Below are positions 45,581 through 55,188 of a stretch of 64,000 nt of DNA, one piece after another. The first letter of the stretch is position 1. Every line of letters begins with the position of its first letter. Both the position numbers and the translations under genes were made by a program. The DNA lies in the NCBI RefSeq assembly GCF_020103695.1, contig NZ_JAHXBF010000004.1:124001-188000 (forward strand). The letters run 5' to 3'. The notes beneath the pieces are model-generated. The model was not told the DNA's origin. It saw nothing but the letters and a program-made list of their open reading frames with translations, and did not search any database. Origin of the DNA: Hyalangium versicolor (lineage in GTDB: Bacteria; Myxococcota; Myxococcia; Myxococcales; Myxococcaceae).

Positions 45581-48151
45581 GTGATGGACTTCAGAAGAGT
45601 GTCCCGTCTCACTCGGCTCGCTGCGGGCCTGCTGGTGGCCTGCGCCCTGGGCTGCACGGACTACGACAAGGAAGGCGATGCCTTCTGTCAGCGCAATCCC
45701 GCCGTCTGCAATCCGGACAAGACGCCTCCGACGATCACCAGCGCTGAGCAGTCCGCGTCCAGCGCGCTCGGCGAGCAGTCCGTCACCTTCCATGTAACGG
45801 CGGAGGATGCGGAGACGGCTCGGCTCCACTTCTCCTGGACGGCGAGCACCGGCACCCTCGCCGAGCCAGCCCACACCGACACCACCAGCCAGGTGTCGTG
45901 GACCGCTCCACTGTGCATCCCTGGCGGCGCTCCCGCCACTGTCACAGTGACTGTCACGGACGACGGCGGTCACTCCGTGGAGAAGGCGTTCGCGGTGTCC
46001 GTCAACGACTGCCCGAAGCCCCAGGTGGCCGCCGGGGATGGCGCCTCATTCCTCCTGCGCGCGGACGGCACGGTCTGGAGCTGGGGCGACAACACCTCCG
46101 GTCAGCTCGGCAATGCCTCCGTCCCAGCGCTCGCGACCCGCCCGCAGCGAGTGCCAGGACTGAGCGCGGTGTCCGCCATCTCGGCCCGCTGGCACCACGC
46201 GCTGACCGTGCGAAGCGACGGCACCGTCTGGGCCTGGGGAACGAATGACGCGGGCCAGCTCGGAGATGGAACCGTCGACACGCGCCTCACGCCCATGCAG
46301 GTCCCTGGCCTGTCCCAGGTCATCGCCGTCTCCGCGGGCACCGCTCACTCCCTGGCCGTGCGCAGCGACGGCACCGTCTGGGCCTGGGGCGACAACTCCT
46401 TCGGCCAGCTCGGAGATGGGACGGTGATCAATCGCTCGGCGCCGGTGCAGGTCTCCGGGCTGTCAGGCGTCGTCTCCGTGTCCGCTGGCCCTCGCCACTC
46501 GCTGGCCCTGCGAGGAGATGGCACCGTCTGGGCCTGGGGCCGCAACGGCTCCGGTCAACTGGGAGATGGGACCAACACCCAGCGCAACGTCCCGGTGCAG
46601 CTCTCCAGCCTGTCCAATATCACTGCTGTCTCCGCTGGGGAGCTTCATGGTCTGGCCCTGCGAAGTGACGGCACCATCTGGGCTTGGGGAAACAACTACT
46701 CCGGCCAGCTCGGAGATGGGACCTACACCACTCACTTCACCCCCGCGCAGGTGGTGGGGCTCTCCAATGTCCTGGCCATCGATGCAAGCTCTCCATATGG
46801 ATCCGAGAGTTCCTCCTCGGGCTTCTCCCACTCGCTGGCCGTGCGGGAGGATGGAACCGTCTGGGCCTGGGGCAACAACTCCTCCGGGCAGCTCGGGGAG
46901 GGATCGAACGCGAATCACGTCACGCCCGTTCAAGTCTCTGGTGTCTCCAATGGACTGAGGGTGGCCGGTGGCGGACGCCACTCACTGGCCTTGAGCCGAG
47001 AGGGTGCCGTGTGGGCGTGGGGAGACGCCTCCAGGGGAGCGATGGGAGATGGAGTCCCTGGTTTCAGTCCCACCGCAGTGCTCTTACCGGGACTCTCCAA
47101 CGTCACCGCCATTGCAGCCGACCGTCACTCCCTGGCCATACTCAATGACGGAACGGCTCGGGCCTGGGGCAACAACTCCTCCGGGCAGCTCGGGGATGGG
47201 ACGACCTTCAACCGCGCCACCCCCGTGAAGATCTCCCTGCTCAGTCTGGCGGTATCGGCCTCCGCCAGCCCGACCCATTCCCTGTCCTTGGAGAGCACCG
47301 GATATGTCCGGGCCTGGGGCGGCAACTACTCCGGCCAGCTCGGGGATGGCTCGACCGACTCCATCCGCTCCACCCCCGTGCCCGTCCAGGGGCTGAACGG
47401 TGTCACTGCCGTGGCCGCGGGTGACGCCTACTCGCTCGCGGTGCGCAACGACGGCACCGTCTGGGCCTGGGGCTCCAATTATTTTGGTGGACTGGGAGAC
47501 GGATCGAGCGGAGGCGGTTCTGGCCTTCCCCGGCAGATCTCGGACCTGACCGATGTGCTCGGCGTTGCCGTGGGCGAGACGCACTGCCTGGCCGTACGCA
47601 GTGATGGCACCGCATGGGCCTGGGGAAGGAATGAGGCGGGCGAGATCGGCAATGGCACCTTCAGCGGTCTCTTCCCTCCGGTCCAGGTCCCAGGACTCAC
47701 CCAGGTCCGTGCCGTGGCCGCCGGCCGCCAGTTCTCCGTGGCCCTGCGCGAGGATGGCACCGTCTGGGCCTGGGGCGAGAACACAGCCGGCCAGCTCGGA
47801 AATGGGTCCACTGTCAGCCGTGGCACGCCCGTACAGGTCTCCGGGCTGACGAGCGTCACGGCCATCGCGGCCGGTTACGGCCACACCCTGGCCCTGCGCA
47901 ACGATGGCACTGTCTGGGCCTGGGGTTACAACGGCGTGGGTGCGCTCGGAGACGGCACGGCGACCAACCGGCTCACCCCCGTGCAAGTCCTCGGACTGCC
48001 TCGGATCACCGCCGTGGCGGCTGGCCACTTCGTCTCCCTGGCCGTCGCCAGCGATGGCAAGGTCTGGGCGTGGGGAGATGGAACCTCCGGTCAACTCGGA
48101 GAGGGCTTCCTCTCCATGCGCACCACGCCCGTACAGGCACAGCTCCCCTGA
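45581..48151 (+). CDS. RCC1-repeat lipoprotein, 14 repeats (copy 2)
   Basis: An 856-residue paralogue of the upstream gene with the same layout: lipobox L-G-C, the shared N-P-x-x-C-N-P-D-K-T-P-P junction, an Ig/PKD-like domain and 14 RCC1 repeats. Some repeats deviate (G-D-A-S-R-G-A-M-G-D-G), and one has an extra serine-rich loop near residue 405. GGAG lies six bases before GTG 45581; ATG 45584 is an alternative. The stop lies in a small hairpin (48142-48156). Tandem duplication plus a third copy at the left edge suggests an expanding family in this genome. Confidence 0.88.
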   Translation: MMDFRRVSRLTRLAAGLLVACALGCTDYDKEGDAFCQRNPAVCNPDKTPPTITSAEQSASSALGEQSVTFHVTAEDAETARLHFSWTASTGTLAEPAHTDTTSQVSWTAPLCIPGGAPATVTVTVTDDGGHSVEKAFAVSVNDCPKPQVAAGDGASFLLRADGTVWSWGDNTSGQLGNASVPALATRPQRVPGLSAVSAISARWHHALTVRSDGTVWAWGTNDAGQLGDGTVDTRLTPMQVPGLSQVIAVSAGTAHSLAVRSDGTVWAWGDNSFGQLGDGTVINRSAPVQVSGLSGVVSVSAGPRHSLALRGDGTVWAWGRNGSGQLGDGTNTQRNVPVQLSSLSNITAVSAGELHGLALRSDGTIWAWGNNYSGQLGDGTYTTHFTPAQVVGLSNVLAIDASSPYGSESSSSGFSHSLAVREDGTVWAWGNNSSGQLGEGSNANHVTPVQVSGVSNGLRVAGGGRHSLALSREGAVWAWGDASRGAMGDGVPGFSPTAVLLPGLSNVTAIAADRHSLAILNDGTARAWGNNSSGQLGDGTTFNRATPVKISLLSLAVSASASPTHSLSLESTGYVRAWGGNYSGQLGDGSTDSIRSTPVPVQGLNGVTAVAAGDAYSLAVRNDGTVWAWGSNYFGGLGDGSSGGGSGLPRQISDLTDVLGVAVGETHCLAVRSDGTAWAWGRNEAGEIGNGTFSGLFPPVQVPGLTQVRAVAAGRQFSVALREDGTVWAWGENTAGQLGNGSTVSRGTPVQVSGLTSVTAIAAGYGHTLALRNDGTVWAWGYNGVGALGDGTATNRLTPVQVLGLPRITAVAAGHFVSLAVASDGKVWAWGDGTSGQLGEGFLSMRTTPVQAQLP

Positions 48152-48174
48152 GGAGCGGCCCGGGGACGCGAACC

Positions 48175-49203
48175 TCAGCGCTTGCGATGCAGCGCGAGCG
48201 CCGTGGCCAGCGTCTCGCGCACCTGACGGGCCTGGAAGAGCCGGTCCGCCGTGTCCGTCAGGTTGTCCAGGTACAGCACCTGCTTGCGCAGCCGCGCCGG
48301 CAGGGCCCGCGTGCCCAGGTGCGCCCCCAGCAGCGCGCCCGTCACCGCCGCCGCCACGTCCACCTCGCCTCCGCAGCGCAGCACCATCGCCACGGCCTCG
48401 CGGAAGTCGTGCGGCACCTTCAGCGTCGCGTACAGCGACGTCAGCAGCACCGGCACCACATGCGCCGGAAGCCCGTCCACGCCCTGCAATTCCGAGCGCG
48501 GCACGCCAATCTTCCGCAGCGCCGTGAGCGCCCGCACCGGGTCCCACGTGAGCAGCCGAGGCAGGTGCCGGATCTCCTCCGCCAGATCCTTGTCGTGCTC
48601 GGCGGCCGCCTTGGCCAGCTTCTCGCAGAAGGCCACCGTCGTGAGCGACTCCTCCTCCATGCCCAGCGCCACCGCCTCGGCGAAGGCCGCGGCCGCCGCC
48701 GCGCACGTGGGGTCCTTGTGCGTCACCACCGTGAGCACGCCCGCGTCGTGCGGCAGGCGCTTGTGCCCGCTGTGCTCGAAGAGGCCCACCACCATGGCCC
48801 GGCTGAGCACCGAGGAGCACTTGAGCCCCAGCGGCGCCCCCGCGCTCATCCACGGCGTCCCGCCGGCCAGCCGCTGCAGCGACTCGGAGAGCCCCCGGGG
48901 CGGCTGGAGGATGACGCCCTCCTGCCACAGCCACGCGAAGTGAGCCGCCGCGCTGCGCCCGTCCACCTTGCCCTCGCGGATGATGCTCTCCGCGGCGGCC
49001 AGCATCAGCTGCGTGTCGTCCGAGAACTGTCCCTTGGCGAACTTGCCTCGGGGGCGCGGGGCGAAGTCGTCCGCCAGGTGCGTCAGCCGGGTGAGGCTCG
49101 CGGGCGGAATGCCTCGGAGCGGAAAGCCCAGAGCGTCCCCGATGGCAAGGCCCAGGAATGCCGCATGGAACCTGTCCTGGCGCTCAGCGGGAGTCAGCGG
49201 CAT
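48175..49203 (-). CDS. ADP-ribosylglycohydrolase-family protein
   Basis: A 342-residue all-helical protein of the ADP-ribosylglycohydrolase (DraG/ARH) superfamily, shown by L-G-L-A-I-G-D-A-L-G near the N-terminus and S-D-D-T-Q-L-M-L (metal-binding) around residue 61. The second metal site, normally G-G-D-x-D-T, reads G-G-E-V-D-V here, so one aspartate is glutamate and the threonine is lost. It could remove ADP-ribose from proteins or hydrolyse a related bond; the altered site makes activity uncertain. It is convergent with the RCC1 gene and lies beside, but probably outside, the NO operon. Confidence 0.8.
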   Translation of the reverse strand: MPLTPAERQDRFHAAFLGLAIGDALGFPLRGIPPASLTRLTHLADDFAPRPRGKFAKGQFSDDTQLMLAAAESIIREGKVDGRSAAAHFAWLWQEGVILQPPRGLSESLQRLAGGTPWMSAGAPLGLKCSSVLSRAMVVGLFEHSGHKRLPHDAGVLTVVTHKDPTCAAAAAAFAEAVALGMEEESLTTVAFCEKLAKAAAEHDKDLAEEIRHLPRLLTWDPVRALTALRKIGVPRSELQGVDGLPAHVVPVLLTSLYATLKVPHDFREAVAMVLRCGGEVDVAAAVTGALLGAHLGTRALPARLRKQVLYLDNLTDTADRLFQARQVRETLATALALHRKR

Positions 49204-49261
49204 CGGAGGCGCGCAGATTAACCGACGGATCGGCCAGCACCAGAGCAGAAATCTGAATCGA

Positions 49262-49519
49262 CTACATGTCGCCGTCGCGGCCCAGGTTCACCACCGCTTG
49301 CAAGCGCGCGACCACCGCCTCGGCGCCTTGATGCAGGTGTGTCCCATCCCACAAGGCGGGCGTCGCCTTCCCACCCAGTCGCTGGAAGTCCGCCTCCACC
49401 TCGGGATAGGTGAGGTTGCGGAAGCGGACGCGGTCCTCCAGGGCGTGGTCGACGACATATTGCCGGGCCACGGCCGAAGGTGGGTCCGCGATGCGGTGGA
49501 AGAGCTCGAACGAGGCCAC
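49262..49519 (-). CDS. Small thioredoxin-fold protein lacking CxxC
   Basis: An 85-residue protein with a glutaredoxin/GST-N-like outline: F-E-L-F at the start, a helix, V-R-F-R-N-L, and a cis-proline signature A-T-P-A-L-W-D-G (about 52-59). No cysteine is present, so it cannot do dithiol chemistry; substrate or metal binding is possible. The gene lies 29 bp downstream of nsrR on the same strand and is probably the last gene of the NO operon. Function is unknown. Confidence 0.65.
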   Translation of the reverse strand: MASFELFHRIADPPSAVARQYVVDHALEDRVRFRNLTYPEVEADFQRLGGKATPALWDGTHLHQGAEAVVARLQAVVNLGRDGDM

Positions 49520-49548
49520 GGTCCTCTCCGGGAGGTTCTCTCGCGGGA

Positions 49549-50004
49549 TTATTGACCGCGCGCCGAGGCGGCGGGGAGGAAGAAGTCCTGGAGATCCTTC
49601 CGAGAGCGCTTCACCACGTCCTCCAGCGTGTACCTACCGAGGACGCCGAGGAACGCCTCGCGCGCTTCGTACAGCACGCCCTTGAGGCCGCACGCGGGGG
49701 CGATGGGGCAGGTGTTCTTGTCCCGCTCGAAGCACTCCACCAGGTTGAAGTCCGGCTCGGCGACACGGAACACCTCGCCCAGGGAGATTTCCGAGGCCGG
49801 GCGGGCCAGGACGATGCCACCGGTGCGGCCGGGGCGGACCTCGACGAAGCCGTGCCGGCCGAGCGTCTGCACCACGCGCACCAGGTGGTTCTTGGAGATG
49901 CCATAGGCCTCGCTCACCTCCTGGGTGGACACGAGGCGCTCGGGGCGCGCGGCCAGATAGAGCAGGACACGGAGCGAGTAGTCAGCGTGAAGCGTCAGAT
50001 GCAC
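49549..50004 (-). CDS. nsrR: NsrR, nitric-oxide-sensing Rrf2-family repressor
   Basis: A 151-residue Rrf2-type regulator. Winged HTH residues include Y-G-I-S-K-N-H-L-V-R-V-V, which matches the NsrR recognition helix closely. Cluster ligands C91, C99 and C105 and D8 sit at the positions known for [4Fe-4S] NsrR. NsrR represses NO-detoxification genes and releases DNA when NO attacks the cluster. GTG 50004 starts the conserved N-terminus (V-H-L-T-L-H-A-D-Y-S-L-R) and overlaps the reductase gene by 23 bp. It sits in the operon it presumably controls. Confidence 0.88.
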   Translation of the reverse strand: MHLTLHADYSLRVLLYLAARPERLVSTQEVSEAYGISKNHLVRVVQTLGRHGFVEVRPGRTGGIVLARPASEISLGEVFRVAEPDFNLVECFERDKNTCPIAPACGLKGVLYEAREAFLGVLGRYTLEDVVKRSRKDLQDFFLPAASARGQ

Positions 50005-51004
50005 GAGGCGAGGCTCCCGCTCCTTCGGGCCGACTGGCGCTCGGCAGGAAGGCATCCGCGTGGATGTCCTTGAGCGAGAGCCCGGCCAGAAAGAGCTTCT
50101 TGCGGAGGGCTAACACCAACTCCGGGTTCCCGCAGAGGAACGCGCGCCAACCGACGGGTTTCGGGCACTCGGCGCGGATGAGCGCGTCGAGCGGGCCCAC
50201 GTGCACATCCTCGCCGAGCCGGCCCTCGAGCACTGCTGGCCGGTAGTGCAGGTTGGGGTGGCGCGCGGCCAGGGCGCGGAGCTCCTCCACGAGGTACAGA
50301 CCCTGAGAGTTTCTCGCACCGTGAAAGAGCCAGAGGGGTCCGGAATGCCCCTGCGCCAGGGCGTCCCGGACGATGCCGTACAGCGGCGCCAGGCCCGTGC
50401 CCGTACCGGCCAGCAACAGCGGCTGCTCGGGGCGGCCCGGGAGGTAGAAGCACTCACCAGCCGGGCCTTGGAGCCGCACCTCGTCTCCCAGCTGAGCCTC
50501 CGAGCGGAGCCATGAGCTCATCGCCCCGCCGGGGAGCAGGCGCACGTGCAACTCGAGCCACCCTTCTCCCGCGAGGCTGGCCACGGAGTAGCTCCGGGCC
50601 AGCCCATCCGCGCGCAGCAGGGTGAGGTACTGGCCCGTCCGGTACTCGAATGGAGCCAGGGGGCGCAGGCGCACGCGAAGCACGTCCTCGCTCAGGGGCT
50701 CCAGCGCTTCGAGGCGCGCGGGCACTCGCAGCTCGTCGGCTCCATCGCCGGCGACTTCCAGCTCGGTGCCGGACTCGGGACGGCAGGAGCACGCCAGGAA
50801 GTAGTTGCGCGCCTTGAGCGTGTCCTTGAGCCCGGCCTGGGACTTCTCCGGAACGACGCCGTTGGCCGCACGCATGAGGCAGGACTGGCACACCCCCGCC
50901 TTGCATGAATGCGGCACGGAGACGCCCTGCCGCAGCAGCCCGTCGAGCACGGACTCCTCCGGTTCCAGCGGATACCACTGCGCCTCATACCTGACCCGGG
51001 ACAT
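49982..51004 (-). CDS. 2Fe-2S/FAD/NAD(P) reductase, partner of truncated haemoglobin
   Basis: A 340-residue electron-transfer protein. The N-terminal plant-type ferredoxin domain has C34-x(4)-C39-x(2)-C42 and C72/C74. The FAD domain carries R-S-Y-S (about 136-139), and the nucleotide domain G-T-G-T-G-L-A-P-L (about 198-206) plus a terminal C-G-N-P-E. It resembles reductase components of oxygenases. Next to a truncated haemoglobin and NsrR, it most likely keeps the haem reduced so that NO can be oxidised to nitrate, doing the job of the reductase half of a flavohaemoglobin. It lies 12 bp after the haemoglobin gene. Confidence 0.85.
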   Translation of the reverse strand: MSRVRYEAQWYPLEPEESVLDGLLRQGVSVPHSCKAGVCQSCLMRAANGVVPEKSQAGLKDTLKARNYFLACSCRPESGTELEVAGDGADELRVPARLEALEPLSEDVLRVRLRPLAPFEYRTGQYLTLLRADGLARSYSVASLAGEGWLELHVRLLPGGAMSSWLRSEAQLGDEVRLQGPAGECFYLPGRPEQPLLLAGTGTGLAPLYGIVRDALAQGHSGPLWLFHGARNSQGLYLVEELRALAARHPNLHYRPAVLEGRLGEDVHVGPLDALIRAECPKPVGWRAFLCGNPELVLALRKKLFLAGLSLKDIHADAFLPSASRPEGAGASPRASDASR

Positions 51005-51016
51005 GGACGCGCCCTC

Positions 51017-51382
51017 CTACTTGTTCAGCACGTCCGCGCGCACGCTCTCGGCTGTCTTCAGGATCTGCTCGATGAGCGGCGCGGGCACGCCCAGCTCCTG
51101 CAGCGTGCCGCCCAGGTGCTCGGCCACGGCGTTGAAGTGCGAGTCGTTGAGCCCCTGCTTCACCAGGTGCGCGTGGCCCTTGCGCATGTCGAGCCCCGAG
51201 TAGTTGTTGGGCCCGCCGCAGACCATCGTGAGGAACGCCTTCTGCTTGGAGGCCTGGCGATCCATATCCACGCCCTCGAAGAAGTGGCTGATGCGCTCAT
51301 CCGACAGGACCCGCCGGTAGAAGAGATCCACTGCCGCATCCATCGCCTTCGCTCCACCGATCTGCTCGAACACGGTGCTCAC
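51017..51382 (-). CDS. glbN: Group I truncated haemoglobin
   Basis: A 121-residue truncated haemoglobin with 2-on-2 globin features: F-E-Q-I-G-G, tyrosine Y22 (B10), Q47 in the E helix and the proximal histidine in G-H70-A-H-L. It binds O2 and, when reduced, destroys NO as a dioxygenase. It is the first gene of an operon with the reductase, nsrR and a thioredoxin-fold gene. The GTG start is preceded by AGGAGG at five bases. The operator lies 31 bp upstream of the start codon. Confidence 0.9.
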   Translation of the reverse strand: MSTVFEQIGGAKAMDAAVDLFYRRVLSDERISHFFEGVDMDRQASKQKAFLTMVCGGPNNYSGLDMRKGHAHLVKQGLNDSHFNAVAEHLGGTLQELGVPAPLIEQILKTAESVRADVLNK

Positions 51383-51412
51383 GTGTGCCTCCTGGCCCGC
51401 TTGGACCTAAAT

Positions 51413-51431
51413 GATGCATTTAAAATGCATC
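51413..51431 (-). promoter_or_regulatory. NsrR-type operator of the NO-detoxification operon
   Basis: GATGCATTT-A-AAATGCATC is a perfect 9-1-9 palindrome and matches the known NsrR operator consensus. It lies upstream of the haemoglobin gene. A -35-like TTGACT (minus strand, 51445-51450) sits just upstream, with the AT-rich centre of the palindrome near the -10 position, so bound NsrR would block RNA polymerase. Confidence 0.85.
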
Positions 51432-51545
51432 TTTCAGCACGCAGAGTCAAATTCCCGAAAGGCCAGGGCCTGACGAGGTGGAGAGGCAGTCCACAGGGGG
51501 GAAGAAGGGCTCGCCGGGAGAGGAGCCCTGTCGGCCGCATTGGAT

Positions 51546-51576
51546 CCGAACCTGTCCAACAAGCAGACAGGTTGGC
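51546..51576 (+). repeat. Dispersed palindromic repeat A, copy 1
   Basis: A 31-bp element, of which 29 positions match 59967-59997. AACCTGTC (51549-51556) pairs with GACAGGTT (51566-51573) around a 9-base loop. It lies about 50 bp downstream of the stop of the DUF6159-like gene, so it could also act as a terminator. Confidence 0.7.
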
Positions 51577-51624
51577 CGCGGTCGCGCCCGACAGGGGTGC
51601 CTCTACGAGCGTGGTAGACGGAGC

Positions 51625-52515
51625 TCAGTTCTTGGGGCGGAAGGCTTCCTGCACCATCTCGGGCTCGAAGCCGTGGCTGATGTCGCCCTCGGCGGCATAG
51701 CGGTACAGCGCCGCGGTGTAGATGCCCGAGAGCGTGGCATTCACCAGCGCCAGCAGCATCAGCGAGCCGACGAAGCCGATGACAACGGCCGCGATGATGC
51801 CCACGGAGTGAGACGAGAAGGCCAGGATCAGCAGCGGGATGAAGACGAGCACCAGCAGGAACGTGGCCAGCGCGCCCACCACTCCGATGGAGAAGCCACC
51901 GATGAGCTGCTCGCCCCACGTCTTCTTGAGCAGCGACATGCTCCGCTTCACCGCATCCACGGGGTTGACGTCCTCGGTCACGAGCACCGGCACCACCAGG
52001 AAGGTGGCGAGGTTCCACGCCATGCCGATGAGCCCCACGACAATCTTTCCGAGGAAGCCGGCCCGCTCCTGCAACGCACGCAGCACCATGCCCACCGTCG
52101 CCGCGATGAGCGCGTAGCCGAAGATGCTGCCGATCTTCCCGGTGGCGATGCGGAAACCATCCCCCACCGTGGGGTCGCCGCCGCGCAGGCGGATCATCGC
52201 CGCGCCCACCAGCGCCGAGTTGCAGAAGAAGATGACGAAGTACGACACCAGGTAGAACAGGAACGCGACGACGTAGGACGCCGCGCCGTGCAGGTGTCCA
52301 GCCCCGTTCTCCGTGAGGAAGATGGGCAGGGCAAACCCCGCCGTGACGAACACCAGCATCACCGCGGACACGAGCGGGAAGACCACCAGCTCTTTGTCCG
52401 CGCTCAGAACCGATGCACTCGCCTTGACCAACCGCCAGCTATTCGAGAGCCGCTCAAACACGATGGGTACCCCCCTGGGAATGGGGAAACGATACTCCAC
52501 CTGCCTGTACGACAC
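51625..52515 (-). CDS. Polytopic membrane protein, DUF6159-like
   Basis: A 296-residue protein with six membrane segments: about 44-68, 80-103, 125-148, 153-178, 208-233 and 238-265. Charged N-terminal (R-L-S-N-S-W-R-L-V-K-A-S) and middle (D-A-V-K-R-S-M-S-L-L-K-K-T-W-G) segments match the DUF6159 family. No transport or enzyme motif is visible. It is the last gene before the NO operon promoter region, and 39 bp downstream of atpC on the same strand, so it may be read through from the ATPase genes. Confidence 0.7.
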   Translation of the reverse strand: MSYRQVEYRFPIPRGVPIVFERLSNSWRLVKASASVLSADKELVVFPLVSAVMLVFVTAGFALPIFLTENGAGHLHGAASYVVAFLFYLVSYFVIFFCNSALVGAAMIRLRGGDPTVGDGFRIATGKIGSIFGYALIAATVGMVLRALQERAGFLGKIVVGLIGMAWNLATFLVVPVLVTEDVNPVDAVKRSMSLLKKTWGEQLIGGFSIGVVGALATFLLVLVFIPLLILAFSSHSVGIIAAVVIGFVGSLMLLALVNATLSGIYTAALYRYAAEGDISHGFEPEMVQEAFRPKN

Positions 52516-52554
52516 AGCCCGGCGCCGATTGCGCCCTGGCTCGAAGACCGAAGG

Positions 52555-52959
52555 CTAGCGGATGCCCGCAGCCGTCATGCGAGCCGTCTCGCGGCGCACG
52601 GTGGCCTGCTCCACCTCGTAGCGAGCATCCTCGGGAGACAGCTCCTTCAGGCGCCCCTGCGCGTCGGTGATGCGGCGGCGGGCGGCCTCCACGTCGATGC
52701 CGGCGACGGGCTCGGCGCCATCCGCGAGCACCAGCACCTTGTCGTTGCCGACCTCGACGAAGCCGCCGGCCACGAAGAAGGCCTCGCGACGGCCGCCGTC
52801 GATGAGCGTGAGCGCCCCGGGCTCCATCAGCGACAGGAAGGGCGTGTGGCCTGGCCGCACGCCGAAGAGGCCGTGACCACCCGGGACGATGGCCTCGTCC
52901 GCCTGCACGGAGAGGATGCGCTTCTCAGGGGTGACAATCTCCACGGTCAGCTTGGCCAT
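52555..52959 (-). CDS. atpC: F1-ATPase epsilon subunit
   Basis: A 134-residue epsilon subunit: N-terminal beta-sandwich (L-T-V-E-I-V-T-P-E-K, G-H-G-L-F-G-V-R-P-G-H-T-P-F-L) and a C-terminal helical pair (D-I-E... to A-R-Y-E-V-E-Q-A). It couples gamma rotation to catalysis and inhibits hydrolysis. Its start is preceded by a GAGGAG ribosome site. The order atpG, SPFH lipoprotein, atpD, secreted protein, atpC is unusual; atpA and atpH are not in this window. Confidence 0.93.
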   Translation of the reverse strand: MAKLTVEIVTPEKRILSVQADEAIVPGGHGLFGVRPGHTPFLSLMEPGALTLIDGGRREAFFVAGGFVEVGNDKVLVLADGAEPVAGIDVEAARRRITDAQGRLKELSPEDARYEVEQATVRRETARMTAAGIR

Positions 52960-52980
52960 GTGCTCCTCGGTGCTGCTCGT

Positions 52981-53544
52981 TCAGCTCGAGAATGAGAGGC
53001 GGTACGTCTTCGCACCCACCGCCTCGAACTCCACCTTCTCATCGTCCGTCAATCGAGGGCCCTTGCCGGGAATGCCCAGCGTGCCCTCCAGCCACTTGAA
53101 GTGCGCCTTCATCTGCCGCACTTCGCCCAGCTCGCGCGAGCCCTTCAGGAAGTTCTGCAGGCGCATCTCCTGAAGCTTCTGCCCGGTGCGGTCATACAGC
53201 TCCGCCACTGTCGCGTTGGCCCACGCCGGCACCCGCACAATCTTCCGCTTGCCCTTCTTCTCCACCAGGGCCTTGGTGCCCTTCTCCACCAGCGGACGGA
53301 GCAGCCAGAAGCGCTCCCCGTCATTCGAGGCGAAGTAGTAGTCGTCCACCGTGCCGATGCAGCCCTCGAACTGCCAGGCGGGGCCGCTCTCCTTGCGCAT
53401 CTCCACCCGGCACTTGCCCGGGGCCTCCTGCACCAACTGCACGCTGTAGATGCCGTTGGCGCTGACGTGAGCCTTGCTCTTGCGCTCCTGGGCGAAACCC
53501 GGGAGCGCCAGAAACAGGCTCAAGCTGAGGAGGGCGAGGCGCAT
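52981..53544 (-). CDS. Secreted hypothetical protein within the atp cluster
   Basis: A 187-residue protein with a signal peptide (about 1-19, G-F-A cleavage) that separates atpD from atpC. The mature part has two cysteines (C-R-V-E-M and G-C-I-G), a Y-Y-F-A-S-N-D-G-E-R-F segment and a basic central region. No family is recognised. ATG 53544 was preferred to GTG 53553 because AGGTG lies six bases upstream. With 21 bp and 28 bp gaps to its neighbours it must be cotranscribed with them, yet nothing links it to ATP synthesis. Confidence 0.6.
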   Translation of the reverse strand: MRLALLSLSLFLALPGFAQERKSKAHVSANGIYSVQLVQEAPGKCRVEMRKESGPAWQFEGCIGTVDDYYFASNDGERFWLLRPLVEKGTKALVEKKGKRKIVRVPAWANATVAELYDRTGQKLQEMRLQNFLKGSRELGEVRQMKAHFKWLEGTLGIPGKGPRLTDDEKVEFEAVGAKTYRLSFSS

Positions 53545-53572
53545 GGGGGGCACCTGCGGAAGAGGGGACGAC

Positions 53573-55123
<1,551 letters not shown>

Positions 55124-55188
55124 TCAAGCCTCGTCGCGGCCCAGTCAGAAGCGGGACTTAAGGGCGCCCCCGTCCCAGCGCCACCCGC

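Noticed and set aside
42207..48151. RCC1 proteins as Ran guanine-exchange factors
   Set aside because: They are exported lipoproteins, and bacterial RCC1 repeats have no Ran partner; only the fold is shared.
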